From NCBI RefSeq assembly GCF_003350505.1, contig NZ_QQAY01000004.1, positions 186,001 to 250,000 on the forward strand: 64,000 bases of DNA. The letters run 5' to 3'. The stretch comes from Falsibacillus pallidus. GTDB lineage: Bacteria > Bacillota > Bacilli > Bacillales > DSM-25281. Below the pieces are notes generated by a model that saw only the letters and a list, made by a program, of their open reading frames with translations, had not been told where the DNA came from and made no database searches. Positions within the stretch are counted from its first letter, which is position 1. Each line of letters starts with the position of its first letter. This document shows, piece by piece, positions 52,027-60,084 of this stretch. A program made the translations under genes and the position numbers.

Positions 52027-52082
52027 ATTCACATATTATAAAAAGTGATCGATGCGTGCGGTACTTTTTATAATATGTGAAT
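52027..52082 (+). promoter_or_regulatory. 20-bp perfect hairpin with T-run in the csp leader
   Basis: ATTCACATATTATAAAAAGT (52027-52046) is perfectly complementary to 52063-52082, with a 16-nt GC-richer loop (GATCGATGCGTGCGGT). TTTTT follows on the plus strand, 54 nt before the csp start. It looks like a long terminator or a temperature-dependent element inside the leader. Confidence 0.75.
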
Positions 52083-52135
52083 TTTTTATTAAAATAGAAC
52101 ATATTAATATTTTTGATTGTAATGGAGGATTCATC

Positions 52136-52336
52136 GTGGAAAAAGGTACAGTTAAATGGTTTAACGCAGAAAAAGGTTTTGGATTCATCGAAGTTGAAGG
52201 CGGAAATGATGTATTCGTTCATTTCTCTGCAATCACTGGAGAAGGTTTCAAATCACTTGAAGAAGGCCAGCAGGTAGAATTCGAAATCGTTGAAGGAAAC
52301 CGCGGACCACAAGCAGCTAACGTTGTAAAACTTTAA
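52136..52336 (+). CDS. Cold-shock protein (CspB/CspD-like)
   Basis: This 66-residue single-domain OB-fold RNA chaperone has both RNP motifs, KGFGFIEV and VFVHFSAI, and ends [13 protein letters not shown]. It shares features with both CspB and CspD. The start is GTG with GGAGG seven bases upstream. The leader is long and carries a perfect hairpin. It has its own terminator and is followed by ydjO. Confidence 0.97.
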   Translation: MEKGTVKWFNAEKGFGFIEVEGGNDVFVHFSAITGEGFKSLEEGQQVEFEIVEGNRGPQAANVVKL

Positions 52337-52359
52337 TTCGAGCAAACCGTTTTTTAAAT

Positions 52360-52386
52360 AGCTATCCTGTCAGGGTAGCTTTTTTT
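52360..52386 (+). terminator. Intrinsic terminator of csp
   Basis: AGCTATCCT (52360-52368) pairs with AGGGTAGCT (52372-52380, one G-U), followed by TTTTTT. Confidence 0.8.
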
Positions 52387-52422
52387 GAAAAACGCATCAT
52401 AACCAATGGAGGTACGATCCAT

Positions 52423-52626
52423 ATGGCATTTGGAAGAAAACCTGAAGAAGAAATTATTACAGCGGAAACCAAGATTTGGGAATGTACATCTGATTCCTGT
52501 AAGGGATGGATCCGCGACAATTTTAAGAGCAACGAGGATCCTGTTTGCCCACTTTGCGGCAGCCCGATGGAGTCAACTACGAAAGTCCTCCAAGTCGTTG
52601 ATAATAACAGCCCGATTAAAGATTGA
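52423..52626 (+). CDS. ydjO: Cold-inducible YdjO family protein
   Basis: This 67-residue protein matches YdjO: FGRKPEEEI, the acidic stretch, and a zinc-ribbon-like pair WECTSDSCKGW and VCPLCGSPM. Location directly after a cold-shock gene is typical. The function is unknown; zinc binding is inferred from the cysteines. The SD GGAGG lies further upstream than usual (TGGAGGTACGATCCAT before ATG). Confidence 0.88.
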   Translation: MAFGRKPEEEIITAETKIWECTSDSCKGWIRDNFKSNEDPVCPLCGSPMESTTKVLQVVDNNSPIKD

Positions 52627-52632
52627 CGGGTC

Positions 52633-52660
52633 AGTCCCCTCCTATGATGGGGACTTTTTT
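52633..52660 (+). terminator. Intrinsic terminator of ydjO
   Basis: AGTCCCC (52633-52639) pairs with GGGGACT (52649-52655), followed by TTTTTT. Confidence 0.8.
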
Positions 52661-52702
52661 TATGTCAGCCTATTGTACAATGATTTTCAGTATGATTTAA
52701 TT

Positions 52703-52724
52703 AAATAAACTGAACAGTCGGTTA
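52703..52724. promoter_or_regulatory. Operator copy 1, upstream of the TetR gene
   Basis: AAATAAACTGAACAGTCGGT (with TA following) is nearly identical to the site at 53403. It contains the partial dyad AAACTG/CGGTT, as expected for a TetR-family autoregulatory site. Confidence 0.6.
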
Positions 52725-52743
52725 AGTTGAAGGAGGAGTTTTT

Positions 52744-53367
52744 ATGCCGCCTATTGTATCAGAAGAATACAAAACAAAAATGAAAAAGAAAATCATGGAA
52801 ACAGCGTTTGTCTGCTTTGCTGAAAAGGGATTTCAAAATGCGACGATGGATGACATTGTTAAAAATTCAGGAATGAGCAAAGGTGCCATCTATAATTATT
52901 TTAAAAGCAAGGATGAAATCTATATCGAATTAATGGAACAAAAGACTAAGGAAAGCATTGATAAAATTAATGAAAACCTGTCAAAGTTTGATTTGGCAGA
53001 AGAAAAAATGAGATATCTATTGAATATTTACAGCCATCAGATTGAACGTAATCCAGATTGGCAAAACCTGATCAGGGTACACATTGAATTTTGGCTTCAA
53101 TCCTCAAGGGATGAGAATCTGAAATCGATGCTTGATGACAGAATGAAAAATATCTATCAAAAATTGATAATCGATATTCTCGAGTTAGGGAAAAAGAATG
53201 GGGAGTTCCCTGGAAATTTAGATTCCAAAATGATTTCAACTCTTTTTTGGTCGATCATCGATGGAATTTCCATTTATTACGGCGTAATGAAGGATGATTA
53301 CCCATATAAGCAAATGGTTGAAAAAGCAGGCGAAATGATCATGAAGGAATTAGTGAAAAAAAATTAA
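52744..53367 (+). CDS. TetR/AcrR family transcriptional regulator
   Basis: This 207-residue regulator has the TetR helix-turn-helix at about 12-58 (FAEKGFQNATMDDIVKNSGM, then SKGAIYNYFKSKDEIY) and a helical ligand and dimer domain. Its N-terminus resembles YfiR-type regulators. Matching operators lie 19 bp upstream of its own SD region and before the next gene, so it probably controls itself and the downstream acetyltransferase pair. The ligand is unknown. SD AAGGAGGAG. Confidence 0.92.
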   Translation: MPPIVSEEYKTKMKKKIMETAFVCFAEKGFQNATMDDIVKNSGMSKGAIYNYFKSKDEIYIELMEQKTKESIDKINENLSKFDLAEEKMRYLLNIYSHQIERNPDWQNLIRVHIEFWLQSSRDENLKSMLDDRMKNIYQKLIIDILELGKKNGEFPGNLDSKMISTLFWSIIDGISIYYGVMKDDYPYKQMVEKAGEMIMKELVKKN

Positions 53368-53402
53368 TGCACAAGGAGGACTGTGCATTTTTTTAACGAA
53401 TA

Positions 53403-53425
53403 AAATAAACTGTATAGTCGGTTTA
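53403..53425. promoter_or_regulatory. Operator copy 2, upstream of the GNAT pair
   Basis: AAATAAACTGTATAGTCGGT (with TTA following) matches the site at 52703 at 19 of its first 21 positions, 700 bp away in the same orientation. It contains the dyad ACTGTATAGT. Confidence 0.6.
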
Positions 53426-53439
53426 TGGGAGGTGAAGAA

Positions 53440-53976
53440 ATGAAGTTTTTAGATGGTGATAGAATCTATTTAAAACACATTGACGAAAGTGATTATCAAA
53501 TTATTTATAGAGTGGTTCAGGATCCTGAAATCAGAAGGTTGACAGGAACCCAGTCATTTCTGACATATGAAAAAATAGCTGAAGCATATGAAGGTTTTAA
53601 GAAGCAGAATAATAGAATCGATTTGATGATTGTACTCAAAGAAAATGATGAAGTGATTGGGGATCTTGCCCTATTAGATGTTGATTCCAGGAATCGGAAT
53701 GGAAGTGTAAGAATCGCCATCCATGAAGAAAAATTCAGGAGCAATGGGTATGGTACTGAGGCCCTGGATATAATTTTGAAGTATGCTTTTGATCAAATGA
53801 ATCTGCACAGAATTTCCCTAAATGTTTATAGTTTTAATAAAAGAGCAAAAAAATCCTATGAGAAATTGGGTTTTGAACAAGAAGGGATTCTTAGAGAGGA
53901 ACTCTTTTATGATGGCATCTACCACGACAATATATTAATGGGTTTACTGAAAGAAGAGTATAAGCGAAAAAAATAG
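53440..53976 (+). CDS. GNAT family N-acetyltransferase (RimJ/RimL type)
   Basis: This 178-residue acetyltransferase has DGDRIYLKHIDESDYQ at the start, the acetyl-CoA loop EKFRSNGYGTEALDIILKYA, and the C-terminal LNVYSFNKRAKKSYEKLGF motif followed by REELFYDGIYHDNILMGL. It is of the RimJ/RimL/SpeG-like branch acting on amines of proteins or small molecules. ATG 53440 follows GGGAGGTG. It lies directly after the second operator and 12 bp before another GNAT gene. Confidence 0.9.
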   Translation: MKFLDGDRIYLKHIDESDYQIIYRVVQDPEIRRLTGTQSFLTYEKIAEAYEGFKKQNNRIDLMIVLKENDEVIGDLALLDVDSRNRNGSVRIAIHEEKFRSNGYGTEALDIILKYAFDQMNLHRISLNVYSFNKRAKKSYEKLGFEQEGILREELFYDGIYHDNILMGLLKEEYKRKK

Positions 53977-53988
53977 GAGGGAAGAATC

Positions 53989-54924
53989 ATGGAAATTAAA
54001 AGACTGTCAAAGTGTACTCTCGATGAAGCGGTAATGGCTTGGAATAAGGGGTTTGAGGGATATTTTTTTGATGCAACAACAGATATTGACAAATTCACTA
54101 AGAGATTAATAGGGGAGGGTATGCTTCCTTCCATGTCAATTATTGGCTTCGTAAATGATTCTCCATCAGCAATCGTTTTAAGCGGGAAAAGGGATGTTCA
54201 AGGAACCTCTATTTCCTGGAACGGCGGCACAGGCGTCGCACTTCAGGAGAGGGGCAAAGGCTTGGGTGAAAAAATGATTGAGCATTCCCTTAATATTTAT
54301 GAAGAAGAAGGTGTGGATGCAGCCACATTAGAAGCAATACTTGAAAATGAAAAAGCTATAAATCTATATAAAAAAATGGGCTATCAAATTGTCGATCATA
54401 TAAGGCATTACGCGTTAAAGGGTAATTGGAAGTTAAGCCATTCCAAAGAAAATAAGGGGATTATTATAAAAAAAGCGGATTGGCCTACTGTCAAGAGATC
54501 AGGATTGTATTTAACGGGCGCCCCATGGCAGGCACATTGGGAACATATCCAAGATGCTGAAATCATGGTTTGCTTAGACCATGAAGAATCAATCCTAGCC
54601 TATGCTATCTATAAAAAAATGGAAGATGAAAATGGCCAGATTCAAAGAATAGGATTGTTCCAGGCGAATTCCCATGCAAATGAAGCGGGAAAAGCGGCAT
54701 TAAAAGAATTACTCCATGTACTTTACCAGGCAGAACATGATTCAATATCAAGAATGGCCGCTTATATCCAGGATTCACAATCAGATGTTGTCGATCTATT
54801 AAAAGAAATCGGATTCGAAACAACGGTCTCGCAAGTCATGATGGCAAAATCATTGACTGACAAAGGCAAGGAATATATTGACCGAGTATATTCTCAAATC
54901 AACAAGCAAACATCACATTCATAA
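53989..54924 (+). CDS. Two-domain GNAT acetyltransferase
   Basis: This 311-residue protein has an N-terminal GNAT domain (about 1-145) with ALQERGKGLGEKMIEHSLNI and LENEKAINLYKKMGY. A second, more diverged GNAT-like domain follows (about 160-300: CLDHEESILAYAIYKKM, GLFQANSHANEAGKAALKEL, LLKEIGFETTVSQVMMAK). The first domain is probably catalytic. SD AGGAGGG precedes the ATG, 12 bp after the previous gene, so the two form an operon probably under the TetR regulator. Confidence 0.85.
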   Translation: MEIKRLSKCTLDEAVMAWNKGFEGYFFDATTDIDKFTKRLIGEGMLPSMSIIGFVNDSPSAIVLSGKRDVQGTSISWNGGTGVALQERGKGLGEKMIEHSLNIYEEEGVDAATLEAILENEKAINLYKKMGYQIVDHIRHYALKGNWKLSHSKENKGIIIKKADWPTVKRSGLYLTGAPWQAHWEHIQDAEIMVCLDHEESILAYAIYKKMEDENGQIQRIGLFQANSHANEAGKAALKELLHVLYQAEHDSISRMAAYIQDSQSDVVDLLKEIGFETTVSQVMMAKSLTDKGKEYIDRVYSQINKQTSHS

Positions 54925-54944
54925 CAAAATCAAACTAAGGATAA

Positions 54945-54986
54945 AAAGCGAATCGAGGTAAAATATATTGATTCGCTTTCTTTTTG
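54945..54986 (+). terminator. Intrinsic terminator of the GNAT operon
   Basis: AAAGCGAATC (54945-54954) pairs perfectly with GATTCGCTTT (54970-54979), followed by CTTTTTG. Confidence 0.75.
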
Positions 54987-55033
54987 ATAAAGACTGAAAG
55001 AGGGATAGATTGTTTATCAATGGAGTTGTTGCA

Positions 55034-55597
55034 ATGAATTATATTATAGGTTTTATTTTATCTTATTTGTTCGGGAGCATCTCAGGAGCTTATCTTGTAG
55101 TGAAAGCATTGACTGAAAAAGACGTGAGATTGATTGGAAGCAGCAATGCCGGTGCAACCAATGCCGGAAGGGCAGCTGGGAAGACTGGATTTTTACTGAC
55201 ACTTCTTATAGATGCCCTAAAGGTATGGACAGCTCTTTTTATTGTCGTCAAAATGATGGGGTACAATGAAATTCTCTTATTAATCAGCTGCTTTGGATTA
55301 ATGCTCGGACATCTCTTCCCAATCTACTTACGGTTTAAGGGGGGAAAAGGGGTAGTAGTGTACCTGGTATCTGCCTTATATCTTTCTCCTTTTTCAATTC
55401 TCGTATTTGCTGCTGTAATGATTGTTTGCTATGGCATCCTTAGAAAATATACAATCTCTGGGTTTATCTCCATGGCTTCAATTCCGTTATCAACAATGAT
55501 TATAACCGGTTCCTGGATGATTACGCTCAATGTGTTGTTGTTATTTTTCTTTGTGCTGGTATCGAATAATAAAACGAACCGTCTAAAATCGGATTGA
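55034..55597 (+). CDS. plsY: Glycerol-3-phosphate acyltransferase PlsY
   Basis: This 187-residue membrane enzyme transfers the acyl group from acyl-phosphate to glycerol-3-phosphate, the first step of phospholipid synthesis. It shows GSISGAY in the first helix, the loop GSSNAGATNAGRAAGKTG, GHLFPIYLRFKGGKGV (phosphate-binding) and five membrane segments. The motif details (AGATNAGR rather than IGATN-x-FR) suggest a diverged paralogue rather than the main PlsY. ATG 55034 follows GGAG; TTG 55010 with AGAGGG is an alternative. Confidence 0.85.
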   Translation: MNYIIGFILSYLFGSISGAYLVVKALTEKDVRLIGSSNAGATNAGRAAGKTGFLLTLLIDALKVWTALFIVVKMMGYNEILLLISCFGLMLGHLFPIYLRFKGGKGVVVYLVSALYLSPFSILVFAAVMIVCYGILRKYTISGFISMASIPLSTMIITGSWMITLNVLLLFFFVLVSNNKTNRLKSD

Positions 55598-55628
55598 AAA
55601 AGGCTGCCCCAATTGGGACAGCCTTTTT
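55597..55628. terminator. Bidirectional intrinsic terminator
   Basis: AAAAAGGCTGCCCC (55597-55610) pairs with GGGACAGCCTTTTT (55615-55628, one mismatch). It lies between plsY and the convergent ABC-F gene. Confidence 0.85.
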
Positions 55629-55630
55629 AT

Positions 55631-57241
<1,611 letters not shown>

Positions 57242-57401
57242 CTAATATCTAGCAAATTATATCATTTAACGGCTTGGATTGCTAATAGCTTTGTTGAAGG
57301 ATTCTTTAGTGGATATTGTAGGGGGGGGAATTCAATTCGGTGAAGAGAAATCATCCCCCGCTTTATGAAAGATTAGAAAGTGAAAAAATTCTGAGTGTGA
57401 A

Positions 57402-57520
57402 TTGTCCAGCTCCAGCGCCCAGCCCCTCGAGATCATAAGCCGTACCTCAACGGAAATCAGGATTTCCTTCGAGTTCCGTCTTATGCAGGTCGGGGCTTTC
57501 AGGGCGCTTGCGCTTTTCTA
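57402..57520. repeat. Bacillus dispersed repeat with long-stem structure
   Basis: The block runs from TTGTCCAGCTCCAGCGCCC to GGGCGCTTGCGCTTTTCT. Its arms AGCCCCTCGAGATCATAAG and CTTATGCAGGTCGGGGCT are nearly complementary, as are the outer CAGCGCCC and GGGCGCTTG. A middle hairpin contains GGAAATCAGGATTTCC. From memory this resembles a widespread Bacillaceae intergenic repeat beginning GTCCAGCTCCAGCGCC. It overlaps the 3' end of the membrane-protein gene. Confidence 0.75.
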
Positions 57521-57786
57521 TTGCGGAATGAAAGAATGGTGGTTTTTAGGGAAGCATAGCTGCCGATTGCGGCATAGCCATAAAAATAGCCCATAAAGAG
57601 GCCGGAGATGAGATGTCCTTTGTGGCTATAAAAGACAGAAATAATAATGCCGAGCAGCAGCGCAAGAGCAGGTACATAAGATTTTGGAAGCTTGCCTGCA
57701 AGCTTGATGAATTGAGTCAGTATCATAATTACAGGGATGGCCAAAACCGCATCCCAGAAGTTTGTATGGATAATAGGAAATGTCAT
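57499..57786 (-). CDS. Small three-helix membrane protein, holin-like topology
   Basis: This 95-residue protein has hydrophobic segments at about 8-27, 36-52 and 57-80 with short basic loops: ILTQFIKLAGKLP, then PALALLLGIIISVFY and GLFMGYFYGYAAIGSYASLK. The size and the last helix recall A118-type phage holins, but there is no lytic enzyme nearby. The final six residues (RKAQAP) and the stop lie inside the dispersed repeat, so the original C-terminus was probably replaced. SD AGAGGG. Confidence 0.65.
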   Translation of the reverse strand: MTFPIIHTNFWDAVLAIPVIMILTQFIKLAGKLPKSYVPALALLLGIIISVFYSHKGHLISGLFMGYFYGYAAIGSYASLKTTILSFRNRKAQAP

Positions 57787-57851
57787 TCTAATCCCTCTTT
57801 TTAATTGAATGTTTTCCTATTAGGATGAATCAATCACAGATTTTTTATCCT

Positions 57852-58223
57852 TCATCTGATATTGATTTTCGGACCGCTTCTATCATTTTCCTTTTTGGAT
57901 TGTTCTTCTTTTTTAATCATTTCATTTGTTTCCTCTTTAATGAAAGGAGTTTGTTTTCTTTCACCATTGTCCCCGTAGGTTGCTCCTATATACAGCTTTC
58001 CATGAAGTTCCTTGATGCCAAGCTGCCCCAAATGATTATTCGTTTCGTAGCGTTCAATTATCAACTTTTCAATATTGACCCTTTCCATGATAATGGATTC
58101 TTTATTTTCTTCAGACATTTTTTTAATTTCTTTTCTTAGTTTTTTAATTTCCTTGGATAATTGGGTTAAGTTCTCTTCATAATTCGGACTTGGTCTGAAT
58201 AATTTTTTTAAAAACATACTCAT
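57852..58223 (-). CDS. GerPC-like spore protein (locus B)
   Basis: This 123-residue protein has a coiled coil at about residues 15-45 (LTQLSKEIKKLRKEIKKMSE), then VNIEKLIIERYETNNHLGQL and GIKELHGKLYIG, the same core as 15326-15796. The tail is charged (EEQSKKENDRSGPK). It resembles GerPC, the coiled-coil member of the germinant-permeability proteins, but is shorter. It is divergent from the GerPF-like gene at 58330. A second in-frame ATG at codon 3 may be the true start. Confidence 0.7.
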   Translation of the reverse strand: MSMFLKKLFRPSPNYEENLTQLSKEIKKLRKEIKKMSEENKESIIMERVNIEKLIIERYETNNHLGQLGIKELHGKLYIGATYGDNGERKQTPFIKEETNEMIKKEEQSKKENDRSGPKINIR

Positions 58224-58329
58224 CCCTGCTTAGGTTTATTTGTTTGAATTGAAGACAAAGATCTTTTGGGCGAGCTTGTCCAATAAGCCCGCCGATTGCT
58301 TATTATTCTATTCGAGGGAGGCGGAGAAC

Positions 58330-58569
58330 ATGAATTTTTCTTTTACAAAAATGAATATTCAAGGTCTGAAAGTGAATATCATCGGTCAGGGCTGTGTATT
58401 GAATTATGGGCAATCACATTTGATTAACCGAAATGCAGTCACTAAAAAAAACCAAGGATTCGGTGAACAGAATGCAGATGAAGTCTTTACATTTAATCCT
58501 TTTTTTGAAGTGGATGATGGGGACATAGAGGATAATAACTCATTCAAAAGAAGCTTCCCATGCAGATAA
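58330..58569 (+). CDS. GerPF-like spore germination protein (locus B, first)
   Basis: This 79-residue protein is of the GerPA/PF-like group: NIQGLKVNIIGQGCVLNYGQ, then VTKKNQGFGEQNAD, and an acidic C-terminal part VDDGDIEDNN. The SD GGGAGG precedes ATG 58330. It faces the convergent Hsp20 gene, whose stop is three bases away, and shares no evident terminator with it. Confidence 0.75.
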   Translation: MNFSFTKMNIQGLKVNIIGQGCVLNYGQSHLINRNAVTKKNQGFGEQNADEVFTFNPFFEVDDGDIEDNNSFKRSFPCR

Positions 58570-58572
58570 CCC

Positions 58573-59037
58573 TTATTCGATTTCAACGATCTCTCCTTCC
58601 ATGAAAAATCGCTCATAGGAAATCTGCAGAATGCCATTATCAAATTTGGCTGCAAATTTTTGTTTATCAGCAGGCACAGGCAGTTTGATCCTTCGCTCAA
58701 AAGAACCATGAAATCTTTCGCGCTGGAGAACCGAAATCCCATTAGGGAACGTATCTGCAGCACCTTTCAATAATAAGGAATCCCCATTAAGAATGATGGT
58801 AATTTGATCTTTTCGAAAGCCTGGCAGATCGATTAAAAGGATAATATGTGTAGACGTTTGAATGATATCAACGAGTGGAAATTCAGGTTTTTTCTCTTGA
58901 CTCTGAAAAGGACCTTTCCGATGGATGTCATTCATAAATTCACCTGCCTGGCTGCTGTTCATGACATTATTCCAGAAATCCTGGCCGTACATTTGCTGGG
59001 CAAAATCCATCCATTGCTTGAATTTATTTGAATCCAT
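58573..59037 (-). CDS. Hsp20/alpha-crystallin-like spore protein (locus B)
   Basis: This 154-residue protein has the same N-terminal motif as the locus A protein (FKQWMDFAQQMYGQDFW) and an alpha-crystallin domain (about 52-150: FPLVDIIQTSTHIILLIDLP, RKDQITIILNGDSLLLKG, RERFHGSFERRIKLPVP, FDNGILQISYE). ATG 59037 follows AAAGGGGG by eight bases; the eight codons before it are the SD region. The interleaving with GerP-like genes on the other strand supports a spore role. Confidence 0.78.
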   Translation of the reverse strand: MDSNKFKQWMDFAQQMYGQDFWNNVMNSSQAGEFMNDIHRKGPFQSQEKKPEFPLVDIIQTSTHIILLIDLPGFRKDQITIILNGDSLLLKGAADTFPNGISVLQRERFHGSFERRIKLPVPADKQKFAAKFDNGILQISYERFFMEGEIVEIE

Positions 59038-59058
59038 CAGTACTGCCCCCTTTCCTGC

Positions 59059-59089
59059 CACATATTAAATGTGTTTTATTCATATAGTT
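59059..59089 (+). promoter_or_regulatory. SigK-like promoter of the locus B gene pair
   Basis: CACA (59059-59062, mACm) and CATATAGTT (59081-59089, CATAnnnTa with one deviation) are about 18 bp apart. They precede the gene at 59111. Confidence 0.4.
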
Positions 59090-59110
59090 AACTGAAGAAG
59101 GAGGGATTTG

Positions 59111-59374
59111 ATGTCAATGCCAACTCCTTATGTAAATATTAATATTTACATGATCAAAATTAATTCCTTTGAAAATGCCTCCGCTGTAAATATCGGACAG
59201 AACATGCTTTCCGAATGGCACAATTCAGATAAAAAAAATCAAGGATTCGGCCAAAATTTCGGGGATGGAAGTGGTTTTATCGGAACGAGGAGCATGGTGG
59301 ATGACCGAGATCAAATGGATTCCTTGAGCACATTTGAATCTGCCTGCCCCCCCATAGAAAGGGAGGATGGATAA
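59111..59374 (+). CDS. GerPA/PF-like spore germination protein (locus B, second)
   Basis: This 87-residue protein shows VNINIYMIKINSFENASAVN, IGQNMLSEWHNSDKKNQGFG, and an acidic segment VDDRDQMDS. The repeated Asn-Gly-Gln-Asn pattern matches the other GerPA/PF-like proteins in this window. ATG 59111 follows GAAGGAGGG. The next gene starts at the base after its stop. Confidence 0.75.
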   Translation: MSMPTPYVNINIYMIKINSFENASAVNIGQNMLSEWHNSDKKNQGFGQNFGDGSGFIGTRSMVDDRDQMDSLSTFESACPPIEREDG

Positions 59375-59608
59375 GTGAATTTTGCTCCGATGGTGGTAAA
59401 TTTTTTAGGTTTCAAGGTAAATGTTGTGGATAAGTCTGCTATTGTCAACGTCGGACCCAACCAGCAATTTGATATATTTGTCTCCACGAAATGGAATCAA
59501 GGGATCGGAGAAGAAAACGGAGATATCTCTGCTGTATATATTCCAATCACGTTTGTAAACGATACAGATGTCAATGATTCCAATTCTTTAAAAACGAGTT
59601 TTATTTAA
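59375..59608 (+). CDS. GerPA/PF-like spore germination protein (locus B, third)
   Basis: This 77-residue protein shows VVNFLGFKVNVVDKSAIVNV, GPNQQFDIFVSTKWNQGIGE and NDTDVNDSNSLKTSF, paralogous to its neighbours. The start is GTG directly after the previous stop, with GGGAGGATGGATAA upstream, so the two are cotranslated. Confidence 0.75.
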   Translation: MNFAPMVVNFLGFKVNVVDKSAIVNVGPNQQFDIFVSTKWNQGIGEENGDISAVYIPITFVNDTDVNDSNSLKTSFI

Positions 59609-59627
59609 AGATGACGAAGGAAAAATG

Positions 59628-59656
59628 TTGACATTTTTGTCCAATTCACATATCTT
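59628..59656 (+). promoter_or_regulatory. SigA promoter of the MutS2-like leader
   Basis: TTGACA (59628-59633) and TATCTT (59651-59656) have a 17-bp spacer. Confidence 0.65.
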
Positions 59657-59737
59657 GAAAGAGAAAGAAAAATTATATGTTTTCAAGGCTGAATTTTTCA
59701 GCTATCACTAATTTAGTTAATTAAAGGAGTATGTTTT

Positions 59738-59761
59738 ATGCTGGGAGTCGTTCTTAACTAA
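59738..59761 (+). CDS. Leader peptide MLGVVLN
   Basis: This is a 7-codon ORF (Met-Leu-Gly-Val-Val-Leu-Asn, stop TAA). AAAGGAG (59723-59729) lies eight bases before the ATG, a strong SD for so short a frame. Its codons 4-7 form the 5' arm of the 11-bp stem, so translation would disrupt the structure. It is probably a regulatory ORF, not a functional protein. Confidence 0.5.
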   Translation: MLGVVLN

Positions 59762-59881
59762 TCCGTAATTTCATACGGTCTTTCCAAATGGAAACAAATT
59801 GCGCCATACCGACGCTTATTTGCTGTGCCTTTTGGAAGATGTTAAGAACGATAATCATAGCTGGCATATTCCTATTGAAGG

Positions 59882-59915
59882 GGGCTGTGTATACGTGCAC
59901 AGCCCTTTGTTTATT
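59882..59915 (+). terminator. First leader terminator
   Basis: GGGCTGTG (59882-59889) pairs with CACAGCCC (59898-59905), followed by TTTGTTTATT. The 3' arm can alternatively pair with GCTGTGC upstream. Confidence 0.65.
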
Positions 59916-60027
59916 CAATAAACACAAAATGGACCTTCTTGATAAGGGTTATTACCCATATCCTTTTTGAGTACATTTCTGTTTTATTGAACTTCAATAA
60001 GTGATGATACAGGGAAATCCTGTCAAA

Positions 60028-60061
60028 ACCGCAATGAGCATTGTTCATTGCGGTTTTTTAT
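60028..60061 (+). terminator. Second leader terminator before the MutS2-like gene
   Basis: AACCGCAATGA (60028-60038) pairs perfectly with TCATTGCGGTT (60045-60055), followed by TTTTATTTTATT. It ends about 15 bp before the SD of the gene. Confidence 0.8.
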
Positions 60062-60084
60062 TTTATTAAATGGAGGAAATCACA

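Larger units (their letters stand above)
59609..60084 (+). promoter_or_regulatory. Attenuator-like leader of the MutS2-like gene
   Basis: This 476-bp region holds a strong promoter, a 7-codon ORF, an 11-bp stem (59748-59758 with 59841-59851), a first terminator (59882-59915) and a second (60028-60061) just before the gene's SD. GCTGTGC (59822-59828) is complementary to GCACAGC (59897-59903) in the first terminator's 3' arm, giving a competing antiterminator. The layout resembles ribosome-stalling-controlled transcription attenuators. Other small hairpins: CCGTA/TACGG (59763-59778) and TTCCAAA/TTTGGAA (59782-59788 with 59831-59837). Confidence 0.6.

Noticed and set aside
57499-57786. Prophage remnant because of the holin-like protein
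   Set aside because: No endolysin, tail, capsid or integrase gene is nearby; neighbours are ABC-F and spore genes.
60001-60084. T-box riboswitch upstream of the MutS2-like gene
   Set aside because: The terminator with AACCGC looked similar to T-box ends, but there is no GGGTGG-type motif or specifier loop, and the gene is not an amino-acid gene.
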